Origin: Methylococcaceae bacterium
Lineage (GTDB): Bacteria; Pseudomonadota; Gammaproteobacteria; Methylococcales; Methylomonadaceae
Direction: 5' to 3'
Length of the DNA stretch: 45,010 nt
Assembly: GCA_030626845.1 (NCBI GenBank)
Contig: DAOUTG010000012.1
Span: 1 to 45,010, forward strand
A model generated the notes under the pieces. The model did not search any database. It saw nothing but the letters and a program-made list of their open reading frames with translations, and was not told the origin of the DNA. Made by a program: the position numbers and the translations under genes. Position 1 is the first letter of the stretch; each line of letters opens with the position of its first letter. Below, in pieces: positions 8,353 to 18,233 of this stretch.

Positions 8353-8691
8353 ATGACTGAAATGATTAAACCTAAAATGATGGATTATCACCGTCAGATA
8401 TTAGTTTGCGTAGGTGATCGGTGTACAGAAAATAGTTCAGGACAAGCTCTTTATGATGAATTAAAAGATAAATTCAAAAAAGCAGGACTAGATCAGGGGA
8501 AATTAAGAGTAAAAAAAACGCGTGCAACCTGTTTTGGAACGTGTAAATCAGGGCCTTTAGTTTGCATACAACCTGATGGAATTTGGTATTACAATGTAAC
8601 CTCGGATAAATTAGATAGAATTATTAACGAACATTTATTAAATAATAAACCTATTTTGGAATGGGTTTATTATCAAAGAATGCACAACTAG
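8353..8691 (+). CDS. Thioredoxin-like [2Fe-2S] ferredoxin of the cobalamin cassette
   Basis: A 112-residue protein with the four-cysteine pattern of thioredoxin-fold 2Fe-2S ferredoxins: C19-x4-C24 in CVGDRC and C60-x3-C64 in CFGTCKSGP, with PDGIWYYNVT following. It begins immediately after the cobJ stop codon, so it is surely co-transcribed and probably coupled. Such ferredoxins occur in cobalamin gene clusters and may supply electrons for a redox step around ring contraction or cobalt reduction. The partner enzyme here is inferred from position only. Confidence 0.85.
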   Translation: MTEMIKPKMMDYHRQILVCVGDRCTENSSGQALYDELKDKFKKAGLDQGKLRVKKTRATCFGTCKSGPLVCIQPDGIWYYNVTSDKLDRIINEHLLNNKPILEWVYYQRMHN

Positions 8692-8704
8692 ATTTGTAGA
8701 TACG

Positions 8705-8728
8705 AGGCTGGGTAAAGATTCCCAGCCT
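8705..8728. terminator. Hairpin between convergent ferredoxin gene and ilvD
   Basis: AGGCTGGG at 8705-8712 pairs perfectly with CCCAGCCT at 8721-8728 around an eight-base loop. It sits between two convergent genes, where it could end both transcripts. The following T-run is poor on either strand, so it may need a factor or may only protect 3' ends. Confidence 0.5.
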
Positions 8729-8740
8729 TATCCAGAGAAA

Positions 8741-10438
8741 CTAATCTAAATTATCGGTCACCGCGCCTTTAGAAGCTGAACTAACTAATTTAGCATATTT
8801 AGCTAAAACTCCACGGGTATAACGCGGGCTAGGTTGTTGCCATAACATTTTACGGCGGGAAATTTCTGCATCATTCACATGTAAGGTTAATTCTTTAGTT
8901 TCTGCATCAATGGTGATTTTATCACCATTTTTAATAATAGCGAGTGTACCACCAACGTAGGCTTCTGGGGTAATATGACCGACAACAAAGCCATGCGTTC
9001 CCCCTGAAAAACGCCCATCGGTAATTAAAGCCACATCATTACCTAATCCTTTACCCATGACGGCGGCTGTGGGTGATAACATTTCGCGCATTCCAGGTCC
9101 ACCTTGCGGCCCTTCATAACGAATAACAATCACATCCCCTTTAACAATTTCACCGTTTAAAATGCTGGTTAACGCTTGTTCTTCGGCTTCATAAACTTTA
9201 GCTGTGCCTGTAAAGACTAAACCTTCTTTTCCTGTAATTTTGGCGACACTGCCTTCTGTTGCAAGATTGCCATAAAGAATGGTTAAGTGACTGTCTTTTT
9301 TAATGGGATTATCAAAGGAGCGAATCATATCTTGTTGTTCAGGATAAGGTTTAACATCGGCTAAATTTTCAGCTAATGTTTTGCCTGTAACCGTTAAGCA
9401 ATCACCATGTAATAACCCTTTATCTAATAATTCTTTCATTAAGGGCTGAATCCCCCCAATTTCAATTAACTCTGCCATTTGATAACGGCCGCTAGGTTTT
9501 AAATCGGCAACCATCGGTACATTTGCGCCAATACGAGTAAAATCATCTAAGCTTAAATCAACCTCCGTGGCATTTGCCATGGCTAATAAATGCAAGACGG
9601 CATTGGTTGACCCGCCTAAAGCAATGACAATCGTAATTGCATTTTCAAAGGCTTCTTTGGTCATGATGTCGCGTGGCTTAATATCTTTTTTCAATAATGC
9701 TAAGACGGCTGCCCCTGCGTGTTCACAATCTAGGCGTTTATCTTCGGAGATTGCCGCTTGTGCTGAACTATTAGGTAAACTCATGCCTAAAGCTTCAATA
9801 GCAGAAGCCATTGTGTTTGCGGTATACATTCCGCCACAAGAACCCGCGCCTGGTATGGCTTTGGTTTCGATAGCTTTAAGTTCAGCATCATCAATCTTAT
9901 TATTAGCTCTTGCGCCTACTGCTTCAAATACGGAGACAACATCCAATTTTTTATTGTTATGACAACCTGGTAAAATCGTCCCCCCATAAACAAAAATACT
10001 GGGTCGATTTAAGCGTGATAAGGCCATTAAACAACCTGGCATGTTTTTGTCACAGCCACCAATCGCAACAATTCCATCAAATCCTTGACAGCCTACTACT
10101 GTTTCTATGGAATCTGCGATCACTTCACGTGAAACGAGGGAATATTTCATTCCTTCCGTTCCCATTGAAATACCATCAGAAATGGTAATGGTATTAAAAA
10201 TAACCGCTTTCCCCATTGCCTTATTAACCCCTTTAGCGGCATCATCGGCTAGTTTATTGATGTGCATGTTACAAGGTGTCACCATGCTCCATGTCGATGC
10301 AATCCCTATTTGGGGCTTTTTAAAATCATCTGGCTCAAAACCTACTGCATATAGCATGGCTCGACTAGGGGCGCGTTCCATACCATCAACGACTTGTGAT
10401 GAAAATTTACGAGTTTGTTTGTCCTTTGAATTAGCCAT
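8741..10438 (-). CDS. ilvD: Dihydroxy-acid dehydratase
   Basis: IlvD removes water from 2,3-dihydroxy-3-methyl(but/pent)anoate to give the 2-keto acids of valine and isoleucine; an Fe-S dehydratase. The 565-residue protein has the cluster and active-site region [20 protein letters not shown] followed by PGCLMAL, the [15 protein letters not shown] motif, and the C-terminal [19 protein letters not shown]. The cysteines in [13 protein letters not shown] and GSCGG are all present. The length of about 560 residues fits the shorter IlvD type found in many bacteria. It lies 124 bases downstream of the SH3-domain gene on the same strand and may have its own promoter. Confidence 0.97.
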   Translation of the reverse strand: MANSKDKQTRKFSSQVVDGMERAPSRAMLYAVGFEPDDFKKPQIGIASTWSMVTPCNMHINKLADDAAKGVNKAMGKAVIFNTITISDGISMGTEGMKYSLVSREVIADSIETVVGCQGFDGIVAIGGCDKNMPGCLMALSRLNRPSIFVYGGTILPGCHNNKKLDVVSVFEAVGARANNKIDDAELKAIETKAIPGAGSCGGMYTANTMASAIEALGMSLPNSSAQAAISEDKRLDCEHAGAAVLALLKKDIKPRDIMTKEAFENAITIVIALGGSTNAVLHLLAMANATEVDLSLDDFTRIGANVPMVADLKPSGRYQMAELIEIGGIQPLMKELLDKGLLHGDCLTVTGKTLAENLADVKPYPEQQDMIRSFDNPIKKDSHLTILYGNLATEGSVAKITGKEGLVFTGTAKVYEAEEQALTSILNGEIVKGDVIVIRYEGPQGGPGMREMLSPTAAVMGKGLGNDVALITDGRFSGGTHGFVVGHITPEAYVGGTLAIIKNGDKITIDAETKELTLHVNDAEISRRKMLWQQPSPRYTRGVLAKYAKLVSSASKGAVTDNLD

Positions 10439-10562
10439 AGGTTATTTCCTAAAAGATTTGAGATTTAAAGTAGGTACAAATAAAACATGTATTTTACGGT
10501 TCTTATATCGTATAAACTTAGTTTTTCTAATAGAGATTAGGCTTAATCTTTTAAACTAAAAT

Positions 10563-11225
10563 TTAATGCCAACTATTAGAACGTTTATTCCAGCCTAAAT
10601 TAGGTAATAAAAACCCAAGAATAATACTAAAAAAAACGGCCGTTCCCCCATATAAAAACCAATCTAATTTATTATTTGCTTTTAAGGTCTGGTTTTCTAA
10701 TTTGAGTTGCTCGAGATCTTTTTGAGTTTGAACGACTTCTTCTTGTAGTGTGTCACGTCGTTTTTTAATTTTAATAGCATTCGCTGCACTATACCGTATA
10801 TCTTCTAATTCTTGGGTTAATTTTTCGTGATCTATCGTTAATGCGTTTTTAGTGGTTTCAGCCGCTGTTGAATTACCTTTTTGCATTAAAAGCTCATTTT
10901 CTAATTCTTCATTTTCTTGTTTAAGCTTATCGCGCTCAGTAGTTATAGCTGCCAGAGATATTTTATCGGTAGGTTTATTAAGCGTATTTTTCGTCAAAAT
11001 AAAAGCATAACGTCCATTGGGCATCCGTACTTTGGAATAACTTGAACTTTTACGTTTAGACACATAAGTTAGTGGAGTCCCACTGGGAAGTATGGCAATA
11101 ACTTTACTTTTACTACTATCACCCGATCTAAGATTAATGTTTATATTATCAGTAATATAAATTGTTTTGGCATTAACCCAGCTACTGATTGTAAGTAATA
11201 AGAATATCAACGTTATTTTTTTCAC
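10563..11225 (-). CDS. TIGR04211-type SH3 domain membrane protein (YgiM-like)
   Basis: An inner-membrane-anchored periplasmic protein. From a GTG at 11223-11225 it starts VKKITLIFLLLTISSWVNA, a good signal peptide, followed by a bacterial SH3 domain (NINLRSGDSSKSKVIAILPS, about residues 28-90), a long coiled coil with ERDKLKQENEELENELL, and one C-terminal membrane helix (DWFLYGGTAVFFSIILGFLL) with a short basic tail. This order is that of the TIGR04211/YgiM family, whose role is not settled. An ATG at 11274-11276 would add 17 residues before the signal peptide and overlap argF; I prefer the GTG because it puts the signal peptide at the N-terminus. Confidence 0.83.
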   Translation of the reverse strand: MKKITLIFLLLTISSWVNAKTIYITDNININLRSGDSSKSKVIAILPSGTPLTYVSKRKSSSYSKVRMPNGRYAFILTKNTLNKPTDKISLAAITTERDKLKQENEELENELLMQKGNSTAAETTKNALTIDHEKLTQELEDIRYSAANAIKIKKRRDTLQEEVVQTQKDLEQLKLENQTLKANNKLDWFLYGGTAVFFSIILGFLLPNLGWNKRSNSWH

Positions 11226-11266
11226 GAGGTTCTCTGTTATAAATTGAGGAGGTGATTTTAGCGAAT

Positions 11267-12169
11267 TTAACAACATATTAAAAATTCTAATAAGGCTTTT
11301 TGTGCATGAAGCCTATTTTCTGCTTCAATAAAAATCACACTTTGTTTACCATCTATGACTTCAGTCGCAACTTCTTCATTTCTATGTGCAGGTAAGCAGT
11401 GCATGAATAACGCATCCTTATTAGCCTGTGCCATTACTTTTGCATTGACCTGATAATTCTTAAAGGCTTGCTCACGCTTTTGTTGTTCTTGTTCTTGCCC
11501 CATACTAGCCCAAACATCAGTAACAATTAAATCAGCATTGTTTGCCGCTTCTTCAGGGGTATCAAATAATTGTATCCGTTCGTCTGCTGATTCTAAAATA
11601 GACCTAAGGGGTTGATAGTCTTTAGGCGTTGCAATATTAAGTTTAAAATCTAATAACATCGCTGCATTGATATAAGAATGGCACATATTATTGCCATCGC
11701 CTACCCAACAGACGGTTTTTTTTGCAATATCACCGCGTAATTCAAAATAAGTTTGCATATCAGCGAGTAGCTGGCAAGGATGTAACAAGTCGGTTAATGC
11801 GTTGATAATGGGAACACGTGAATGTTGTGCAAAGGTCGTTACGGTCGCATGGTCATAAGTGCGAATCATAATACAATCAACCATACTTGAAATAACTTTG
11901 GCACTATCAGCCAAAGGCTCTCCTCGTCCTAGTTGGGTATCTCTTGATGATAAAAATAAAGCACTTCCCCCTAATTGTGCCATGCCTGTCTCAAAGGAAA
12001 CACGAGTACGGGTTGATGATTTTTCAAAGATCATCGCTAATACTTTCCCTTTTAGCGGTTGAAAATCAGGATTACGATTATTTTTTAAGTCGATGGCTCT
12101 GGCAATTAATGCCCTAAATTCATCGCTGCTAAGGTCGTTCAAACTAATAAAGTGTCTTGGTTGAGTCAT
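11267..12169 (-). CDS. argF: Ornithine carbamoyltransferase
   Basis: ArgF makes citrulline from ornithine and carbamoyl phosphate in arginine synthesis. The 300-residue protein has the carbamoyl-phosphate loop [16 protein letters not shown], the [11 protein letters not shown] motif, and the ornithine-binding MHCLPAHR motif near the C-terminus. The length is typical. It starts two bases after the argD stop, so argD and argF form one operon, with the SH3 gene 41 bases further downstream. Confidence 0.96.
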   Translation of the reverse strand: MTQPRHFISLNDLSSDEFRALIARAIDLKNNRNPDFQPLKGKVLAMIFEKSSTRTRVSFETGMAQLGGSALFLSSRDTQLGRGEPLADSAKVISSMVDCIMIRTYDHATVTTFAQHSRVPIINALTDLLHPCQLLADMQTYFELRGDIAKKTVCWVGDGNNMCHSYINAAMLLDFKLNIATPKDYQPLRSILESADERIQLFDTPEEAANNADLIVTDVWASMGQEQEQQKREQAFKNYQVNAKVMAQANKDALFMHCLPAHRNEEVATEVIDGKQSVIFIEAENRLHAQKALLEFLICC

Positions 12170-12171
12170 TA

Positions 12172-13344
12172 TTATTGCGTATATTCTTGAATTAGGGATG
12201 ATAATATTTCTACTAGAAGTTCTATTTGTTCATCATCTATCACTAAAGGTGGGAGTAGACGAATGGTTTTTTCATTGGTAACATTAATTAATAAGCTTTT
12301 TTGTAATGCCTGAGTCACTAACTCACTACAAGGAAATGTCAGGTCTAAACCAATCATTAACCCTTGATGGCGAATATGACTAACCTTTGTATTACCTTGT
12401 AATTTTTTTGTTAATAGCGAGGTGATTTTTTCACCTTTTTCTTGCGCTTTGGAGGCTAAATTTTCAGTGTCTAAGGTTTGTAAAACAGCAAGTGCTGCAC
12501 TGCAAGCTAAGGGATTACCGCCAAAAGTAGACCCGTGCATTCCTGCGGTTAATAGGGTTGCAGCTTTCCCTCGCGCTAAACATGCACCAATGGGAACGCC
12601 ATTTCCCAATCCTTTAGCTAAGGTACAAACATCGGGGAGAATATCGTTATGTTGATAAGATAAAAACCGCCCTGTTCGTCCAATACCTGTTTGGATTTCA
12701 TCGACCATCATTAATAATTGATGCTGATTACAAAGGTTACGGATATTATTTAAATAATTTGGTGACGGAATATGCACACCACCTTCCCCTTGTATCGGTT
12801 CAACTAATACAGCAATACACTCTTTATTTTTTGTAATCGCTTTTTTTAATGCAGAAGTATCATTAAATGGGATATGGATAAAGCCTTCAACTAAGGGTGT
12901 AAAACCTTGTTGTATTTTTGGGTTTCCTGTCGCACTTAAAGTCGCCATTGTTCGCCCATGGAAGCTTCTTTCCATGACGATAATCAATGGTTTTTCAATA
13001 CCTTGTTGATGTCCATAAACTCTGGCAATTTTAATAGCGGCTTCATTAGCTTCTGCGCCTGAATTACTGAAAAAAACATTCTCCATGCCACTTTTTTGGC
13101 ATAACTGCTTTGCCAATTGCTCTTGAGTCGCTATACCATATAAATTAGAGGTATGGATTAACGCTTCACTTTGTTTACAAATGGCTTTATGTACCGCAGG
13201 ATGTGCATGACCTAAGTTACAGACGGCAATTCCCGATAAGGCATCTAAATAACGTTTGCCTGCTTCATCCCAAAGCCACGCACCTTTACCGTGACTAAAG
13301 GTAACGGGTAAACGTCCATAGGTTGGCATAATATGACTACTCAT
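12172..13344 (-). CDS. argD: Acetylornithine aminotransferase
   Basis: A PLP-dependent class III aminotransferase of 390 residues that converts N-acetylglutamate semialdehyde to N-acetylornithine. Seen in order: [10 protein letters not shown] and the PLP aspartate segment [15 protein letters not shown], the lysine segment [19 protein letters not shown], and [17 protein letters not shown]. The N-terminal start [20 protein letters not shown] is the usual ArgD start and an AGGA lies eight to nine bases before it. The leader holds a promoter-like pair and an intrinsic-terminator-like hairpin, which could allow attenuation. Confidence 0.95.
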   Translation of the reverse strand: MSSHIMPTYGRLPVTFSHGKGAWLWDEAGKRYLDALSGIAVCNLGHAHPAVHKAICKQSEALIHTSNLYGIATQEQLAKQLCQKSGMENVFFSNSGAEANEAAIKIARVYGHQQGIEKPLIIVMERSFHGRTMATLSATGNPKIQQGFTPLVEGFIHIPFNDTSALKKAITKNKECIAVLVEPIQGEGGVHIPSPNYLNNIRNLCNQHQLLMMVDEIQTGIGRTGRFLSYQHNDILPDVCTLAKGLGNGVPIGACLARGKAATLLTAGMHGSTFGGNPLACSAALAVLQTLDTENLASKAQEKGEKITSLLTKKLQGNTKVSHIRHQGLMIGLDLTFPCSELVTQALQKSLLINVTNEKTIRLLPPLVIDDEQIELLVEILSSLIQEYTQ

Positions 13345-13362
13345 GACATTCTATCCTGTGCT

Positions 13363-13391
13363 AAAACAAAAAAGGCAGCCTTAAGCTACCT
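13363..13391 (-). terminator. Intrinsic-terminator-like hairpin in the argD leader
   Basis: On the minus strand AGGTAGC (13391-13385) pairs with GCTGCCT (13379-13373), seven pairs with one G-U, followed at once by TTTTTTGTTTT. It lies between the likely argD promoter and the argD start, so it may be an attenuator. Otherwise it ends transcripts entering from the right. Confidence 0.55.
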
Positions 13392-13406
13392 GTCAAAAAA
13401 CCTTTA

Positions 13407-13435
13407 ATTATAATTTTCTATTTCTTTTCTAGCAA
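13407..13435 (-). promoter_or_regulatory. Likely argD promoter
   Basis: On the minus strand a perfect TATAAT (13412-13407) lies 17 bases after TTGCTA (13435-13430), a four-of-six -35 match. The predicted start near 13400 gives a leader of about 55 bases that contains the terminator-like hairpin. Confidence 0.5.
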
Positions 13436-13463
13436 GCCTTTGTTTTTAAATAAGGCTTTTTTT
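13434..13463 (+). terminator. Plus-strand terminator-like hairpin upstream of grxD
   Basis: AAGCCTT (13434-13440) and AAGGCTT (13452-13458) form a seven-pair stem followed by a run of T to 13463. No plus-strand gene precedes it, so it would stop antisense transcripts crossing argD or condition transcription into grxD. An extended -10-like TGATAGTAT at 13477-13485 lies after it and could start grxD. Confidence 0.45.
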
Positions 13464-13518
13464 ATTATTCTATTCTTGATAGTATTACTGGGTTTTATTA
13501 TTTTTAAGAGTGAACCCT

Positions 13519-13839
13519 ATGGATGTTATTGAAAAAATTAAAGAGCAACTCTCTAATTCTGTTGTTTTATACATGAAAGGCACACCTGATTTTCCACAGT
13601 GTGGTTTTTCAGGACAAGTAATACAAGCATTACAAGCTTGTGGTGCTAAATTTACTTATATCAATATTTTAGAAGATGCTGAATTAAGAGAAGAGTTAAA
13701 AACTTACTCAAACTGGCCAACCTACCCTCAGCTTTATATCAAAGGGGAATTAGTTGGCGGTTGTGATATTATTATGGATCTTCATGGTAAAAAGCAATTA
13801 GAGAAAATGATAACAGCGGCAAATGCTGAGATTAAGTAA
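13519..13839 (+). CDS. grxD: Monothiol glutaredoxin (Grx4 type)
   Basis: A 106-residue CGFS-type glutaredoxin that carries and delivers 2Fe-2S clusters. The active site is PQCGFSGQ, preceded by VVLYMKGTPDFP, with the glutathione-binding WPTYPQLYIKGELVGGCDII. The start was chosen at ATG 13519 (MDVIEKIKEQL) because AAGAG lies eight bases upstream; a GTG at 13510 overlaps that Shine-Dalgarno sequence. It sits before lipB-lipA, whose product LipA is itself an Fe-S protein, which fits a cluster-supply theme, though a terminator separates them. Confidence 0.95.
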   Translation: MDVIEKIKEQLSNSVVLYMKGTPDFPQCGFSGQVIQALQACGAKFTYINILEDAELREELKTYSNWPTYPQLYIKGELVGGCDIIMDLHGKKQLEKMITAANAEIK

Positions 13840-13853
13840 ATAGAACTAAGGTG

Positions 13854-13877
13854 AGCCATCTGGAAAGGATGGCTTTT
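13854..13877 (+). terminator. Terminator of grxD
   Basis: AGCCATC (13854-13860) and GATGGCT (13868-13874) form a perfect seven-pair stem around a seven-base loop, followed by TTTCCTCTTTG. It lies 15 bases after the grxD stop codon. Confidence 0.65.
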
Positions 13878-13913
13878 CCTCTTTGTTTTCATTTTTAAAA
13901 TAATTTCATTTTT

Positions 13914-14522
13914 ATGTCAGCTATTATTCGCAATCAAGGTTTACAAGATTATCACTCTATTTGGCAAGCTATGTTACAGTTCACTCAAGAACGTACCGCT
14001 AATACTAGAGATGAAATATGGGTTGTTGAACATCCCTCTGTTTATACCTTTGGTTTGAATGTTAAAGCAGAACATTTGCTAGAGCGAGTGGATATTCCTA
14101 TTGTCAATTCAGATAGAGGAGGGCAAATTACTTATCATGCACCAGGGCAACTGATTATCTATACATTGCTTAACATTGAGCGTTTAAGATTGAATGTTCG
14201 TCAATTAGTGACTCTGTTAGAGCAGGTAATGATTAGTACATTAGCTCAATATGGTCTTAAAGCAACAGCAAAAGCAGAAGCCCCTGGGGTTTATATTAAT
14301 AATAAAAAAATTGGCTCGATTGGTTTAAGGATCAAAAAAGGCTGTAGTTATCATGGGTTAAGCCTTAATAATACACTAGATTTAACGCCTTTTGATTCTA
14401 TTAATACCTGTGGTTTTAAAGATTTAGAAGTGACTAAACTTCAAAATTTTAACATCAATATTAATAACCACGAATTAGCCATTTCTATTCTTCACGCCTT
14501 ATTTACGGCAATAACACTATGA
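13914..14522 (+). CDS. lipB: Octanoyltransferase
   Basis: LipB moves octanoate from octanoyl-ACP to the lipoyl domains of 2-oxoacid dehydrogenases and GcvH. The 202-residue protein has [16 protein letters not shown], the [20 protein letters not shown] motif, and the catalytic lysine/cysteine region [20 protein letters not shown] and INTCGF. Its stop overlaps the lipA start in an ATGA, so the two are translationally coupled. Confidence 0.95.
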   Translation: MSAIIRNQGLQDYHSIWQAMLQFTQERTANTRDEIWVVEHPSVYTFGLNVKAEHLLERVDIPIVNSDRGGQITYHAPGQLIIYTLLNIERLRLNVRQLVTLLEQVMISTLAQYGLKATAKAEAPGVYINNKKIGSIGLRIKKGCSYHGLSLNNTLDLTPFDSINTCGFKDLEVTKLQNFNININNHELAISILHALFTAITL

Positions 14523-15493
14523 GTTTTAAAGCCCCATCACGTTTAACTCCCAGCTCTCATCAACGTAACAGCGAGAAATTAGCAAAAATTCCTATTAAAG
14601 TTCAACCAACAGATAAACCTTTACGAAAACCTGATTGGATCAGAGTTAAATTAGCGGGAAGTGAAAAGGTCCGTCAATTACAGCAGGTTTTGAGAAAGAA
14701 TAATTTACACACCGTTTGTGAAGAAGCAGCTTGCCCTAATATGGGAGAATGTTTTCATCAAGGGACGGCAACTTTTATGATAATGGGAGATTTGTGTACC
14801 CGCCGCTGTCCTTTTTGTGATGTCGCCCATGGAAAACCCTTGGCGTTAGATGCTCAAGAACCGATTATGTTAGCTGAAACAATTAAACAAATGGCTCTTA
14901 ATTATGTCGTCATTACTTCGGTTAATCGTGATGATTTACGTGATGCGGGGGCTGGACATTTTGCTAACTGTATTAATGAAATTCGTCAACTGAGTCCTAA
15001 AACTCGCATTGAAATTTTAGTGCCTGATTTTCGAGGGCGGGTTTTAAAAGCGTTAGACATTTTACAGCAAGCTGCCTGTGATGTTTTTAATCATAATCTT
15101 GAAACCGTTCCAAGACTCTATCCGCAAGCACGTCCAGGGGCAGATTATCACCTTTCGCTACAATTATTACAGCAATATAAACTAAGATTACCTCATGTAG
15201 CGACTAAATCAGGATTAATGCTGGGTTTAGGCGAATTACCCGAAGAAGTGATTCAGGTTATGAAAGATTTACTTGAGCATGGCTGTTCTATGTTAACTTT
15301 AGGACAATATTTACAACCGAGTAGAGATCATTTAGCGGTTAAAGAATATATTCCTCCTGAACAATTTAATGACTATGCAGAAATTGCAAAAGATTTAGGT
15401 TTTAAACAAGTAGCTAGTGCGCCTCTCGTGCGCTCGTCGTATCATGCAGATTTGCAAGCGCAAAATTTATTACTTGCCACGAGTAAAAACTAG
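14519..15493 (+). CDS. lipA: Lipoyl synthase
   Basis: A radical SAM enzyme of 324 residues that inserts two sulfurs into protein-bound octanoate. Both cluster sites are present: the auxiliary cluster [12 protein letters not shown] and the radical SAM cluster [12 protein letters not shown]. The C-terminal RSSYHAD, which supplies the serine ligand of the auxiliary cluster, is also there. It overlaps lipB by four bases. Its product would serve enzymes that use the dihydrolipoyl dehydrogenase encoded at 38162-39565. Confidence 0.97.
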   Translation: MSFKAPSRLTPSSHQRNSEKLAKIPIKVQPTDKPLRKPDWIRVKLAGSEKVRQLQQVLRKNNLHTVCEEAACPNMGECFHQGTATFMIMGDLCTRRCPFCDVAHGKPLALDAQEPIMLAETIKQMALNYVVITSVNRDDLRDAGAGHFANCINEIRQLSPKTRIEILVPDFRGRVLKALDILQQAACDVFNHNLETVPRLYPQARPGADYHLSLQLLQQYKLRLPHVATKSGLMLGLGELPEEVIQVMKDLLEHGCSMLTLGQYLQPSRDHLAVKEYIPPEQFNDYAEIAKDLGFKQVASAPLVRSSYHADLQAQNLLLATSKN

Positions 15494-15636
15494 CGACTTT
15501 AAGTTCAAGTCTTTAGCGTTACTATGATGAGTCGGATGTAAGAAGCCTTTTAAACTTAACCCCTTTGAAAGATAGAAAAGTGATTATTTACTAATGAAAG
15601 TAATACTTAGTCATAAAATAGCATTAAACCCCGTTA

Positions 15637-16041
15637 TTAACCTTCACGATAACAAGCATTAGAACTAGCTGTTTCCCATAATACGACTTGATCAACATTA
15701 AAGCCTTGTTGTTTAACATATTGAAAAATCATTTGAGCCAAGACTTCTGCAGTAGGGTGTTCCTCTATTGCCATAAAACGTTCATTTTGTGCTTTGAGCA
15801 AAGGAATAATGGGATCATTTTTATGCAGTAAAAAATTATGATCTAAAATTTTATCTACATAGGATTCTACACACGCTTTAACATCAGAAAAATCACAAAC
15901 CATACTTTGCTCATTCAATTGTTGCTGTTTAATTGAAATTGAGGCTTTGACACTGTGTCCGTGTAAGTGGCGGCATTTACCTGAATGATTCATCAAACGG
16001 TGACCGTAACAAAAATAAACTTCTTTAGTAATAATAAACAT
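15637..16041 (-). CDS. queD: 6-carboxytetrahydropterin synthase / PTPS family protein
   Basis: A 134-residue protein of the 6-pyruvoyl-tetrahydropterin synthase fold. Zinc ligands are H14 (CYGHRL) and H27/H29 in CRHLHGHS, with the conserved cysteine C23 four residues before the first, the QueD arrangement. The segment DHNFLLH and the glutamate in LWETASS complete the active site. QueD makes 6-carboxytetrahydropterin for queuosine; gluQ elsewhere in the window also acts on queuosine-type tRNA. No queC or queE is adjacent, so a PTPS-like variant remains possible. It ends 144 bases from the convergent lipA. Confidence 0.8.
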   Translation of the reverse strand: MFIITKEVYFCYGHRLMNHSGKCRHLHGHSVKASISIKQQQLNEQSMVCDFSDVKACVESYVDKILDHNFLLHKNDPIIPLLKAQNERFMAIEEHPTAEVLAQMIFQYVKQQGFNVDQVVLWETASSNACYREG

Positions 16042-16058
16042 AATTTAAATAGCGACTA

Positions 16059-16361
16059 TTATTCAGGAGTTGAGGTTTCAAGGGTTGCCCCTATTTCAAA
16101 TTCACTATTGTCTAAAGCGACAATCCTAATCACGGTGGCTTTTCCTCTCATCGGTGGGGTTAGCGTTTGTTGAGGATTTATAATCACATCAAATAAGTCC
16201 CCAATATTTAAATTGTCGGTCGTAATAAAAGAAACCCCTGCACCACTCAATGTAGTACAACGACCCATATAAACATTTCCCTCCTGATTATCGTGTTTAC
16301 GATGAATTTCACAATCCACCTGCATTCTGAAAAATTCACGCTTTTCTTTAAAATCAGCCAT
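16059..16361 (-). CDS. PilZ domain protein
   Basis: A 100-residue single-domain PilZ protein, expected to bind cyclic di-GMP or act as its degenerate relative. The N-terminal arginine motif is seen in KREFFRMQVDCEIHRK. The second motif, normally (D/N)xSxxG, reads TLSGAG, so its first acidic/amide residue is threonine and c-di-GMP binding may be weak. It is 17 bases upstream of the QueD homologue on the same strand, but a functional link is not evident. Confidence 0.8.
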   Translation of the reverse strand: MADFKEKREFFRMQVDCEIHRKHDNQEGNVYMGRCTTLSGAGVSFITTDNLNIGDLFDVIINPQQTLTPPMRGKATVIRIVALDNSEFEIGATLETSTPE

Positions 16362-16608
16362 TTTAAAAAACCTTATACTAATAACTAAGATTAAATTTTA
16401 CTATAAAAATAGCTTAATAGGGTTTGATTTATAGAGAACACTGACTATTAGGCTAAATTTGTGTAAACTTTACCTTGTAATCGACAACTTATCCTAATAT
16501 AAATAGACAACCTAAAATATAGCCTGATATTTATCAAAAATAACATTTAAGTGTTTACACGGAAAGATGTTTAAGACCTTCCATTAATTTATAGCATCAG
16601 AGTCAATA

Positions 16609-17622
16609 ATGAACAAAAAAACCGTTCTTACAGGTATAACTACGACGGGAACACCGCATTTAGGTAATTATGTGGGGGCTATACGTCCTGCAATTGCTGC
16701 CAGTAAAAATGCAGAACTAACCCCCTTTTATTTTTTAGCCGATTATCACGCGTTGATTAAATGTCAACAACCCGAATTAGTCAAGCAATCCAGTTTGGAA
16801 ATTGCCGCGACATGGCTTGCTTTAGGGTTAGATACCTCTAATGCGGTTTTTTATCGCCAATCTGATGTGCCTGAAATTATGGAACTCACTTGGATGTTGA
16901 CTTGTGTTACCGCAAAAGGGTTAATGAACCGTTCTCATGCTTATAAAGCGGTGGTAGCAGAAAATGAGCAAGCTAAGGATCAAGACCCAGATAAAGGCAT
17001 AACAATGGGTTTATTTAGTTATCCTGTGTTAATGGCGGCGGATATCTTAATGTTTAACGCGCATCAAGTGCCTGTGGGTAAAGATCAAATTCAGCATATT
17101 GAAATGGCAAGAGATATTGCCAGTCGTTTTAATCATATTTATGGGGAACATTTCACCCTGCCCAAAGCTATTATTGATGACAATAGTGCAACCTTACTGG
17201 GTTTAGACGGGCGTAAAATGAGTAAAAGTTATAATAATACCATTCCTCTATTTGCCCCTGAAAAGAAACTTAAAAAATTAATTAATAAGATCAAAACCAA
17301 TTCTTTAGAACCTGGTGAGCCTAAAGAGCCTGATAATTGTACCTTGTTTAGTACCTATAAAGCTTTTGCAAGCACGAGTGAAGTTGAAAATGTACGCAAA
17401 CTTTATGCAGAAGGCATTGCTTGGGGAGAAATGAAAAAGCTATTATTTGAACATATTAATGAGCAAGTCGCCCCGGCAAGAGAACGCTATGATACTTTAT
17501 TAAAAGCTCCTAAACATATTGAAGAGGAATTATTGGAAGGGGCGAAAAAAGCCCGTGCTATTTCTAAGCCTTTTATTAAAGAATTACGCAAAGCGGTCGG
17601 TATTTCGACCATTTCCATTTAG
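16609..17622 (+). CDS. trpS: Tryptophanyl-tRNA synthetase
   Basis: A class I synthetase of 337 residues that charges tRNA-Trp. The HIGH-equivalent is [10 protein letters not shown] at the N-terminus and the KMSKS motif is [10 protein letters not shown] at about residue 204. The [17 protein letters not shown] segment is also typical. The 247-base region upstream, divergent from the PilZ gene, holds AT-rich sequence but no leader element that I could recognise. Three short genes follow closely on the same strand. Confidence 0.97.
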   Translation: MNKKTVLTGITTTGTPHLGNYVGAIRPAIAASKNAELTPFYFLADYHALIKCQQPELVKQSSLEIAATWLALGLDTSNAVFYRQSDVPEIMELTWMLTCVTAKGLMNRSHAYKAVVAENEQAKDQDPDKGITMGLFSYPVLMAADILMFNAHQVPVGKDQIQHIEMARDIASRFNHIYGEHFTLPKAIIDDNSATLLGLDGRKMSKSYNNTIPLFAPEKKLKKLINKIKTNSLEPGEPKEPDNCTLFSTYKAFASTSEVENVRKLYAEGIAWGEMKKLLFEHINEQVAPARERYDTLLKAPKHIEEELLEGAKKARAISKPFIKELRKAVGISTISI

Positions 17623-17646
17623 ATTATAACTTAACATTTTTTAATT

Positions 17647-17889
17647 ATGACGACAACTATTTCAAATAATGCTTTAATTTATGCGGTTCTCGCTTTAAAT
17701 AGCGAAATTTCTCTACAAAAAGAATACCTAGATTCTCCTGATATTTCAGTTGAAGAACGTGAAGAAGAACAAGAAATTCTTGATGATGTTGAACAAGCTT
17801 TTATGGAATTTATTGATTTATACAAAAAACGTTGCAAGATAGATTCACAATTACCTAAGATTGATGAATTATTAACTGACGAGTTATAA
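17647..17889 (+). CDS. Small acidic protein of unknown function
   Basis: An 80-residue acidic, probably all-helical protein with EEREEEQEILDDVEQAFMEF in the middle. I do not recognise a family. It starts 24 bases after trpS and ends two bases before the ArsC-like gene, so it is very likely a real gene in the trpS-dapE transcript. No signal peptide or membrane helix. Confidence 0.65.
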   Translation: MTTTISNNALIYAVLALNSEISLQKEYLDSPDISVEEREEEQEILDDVEQAFMEFIDLYKKRCKIDSQLPKIDELLTDEL

Positions 17890-17891
17890 AC

Positions 17892-18233
17892 ATGTATACA
17901 CTTTATGGAATCACGAGTTGTAGTACGGTTACTAAAGCCCGCCGTTTTTTGGAAGAAAATAACTGTGATTATCAGTTTTATGATTTAAAAAAACAGCCTG
18001 TTACGATAAAGCTAATCAGTGAATTAGAAGCGCGAGTAGGTTGGGAGCTAATGCTTAATAAGCGCAGTACAACCTGGCGACAACTTGATGAAAATCAAAA
18101 AGAAGACGTGGATCAGCACAAGGCCATTACCTTAATGACTGAAAAACCCACTTTAATTAAACGTCCCTTATTGGATACGGGTGAAAATATATTACTCGGA
18201 TTTAAAACTGAAGCGTATCAAGAAATTTTATGA
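17892..18233 (+). CDS. ArsC/Spx-family protein (YffB-like)
   Basis: A 113-residue thioredoxin-fold protein of the arsenate-reductase/Spx family. The N-terminus MYTLYGITSCSTVTKARRFL has a single active-site cysteine, and WRQLDENQK and the proline-containing KPTLIKRPLL match the YffB branch. In E. coli yffB also lies directly before dapE, and here the stop overlaps the dapE start as ATGA. The biochemical role of YffB is not established; a glutathione-dependent reductase activity is often assumed. Confidence 0.85.
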   Translation: MYTLYGITSCSTVTKARRFLEENNCDYQFYDLKKQPVTIKLISELEARVGWELMLNKRSTTWRQLDENQKEDVDQHKAITLMTEKPTLIKRPLLDTGENILLGFKTEAYQEIL

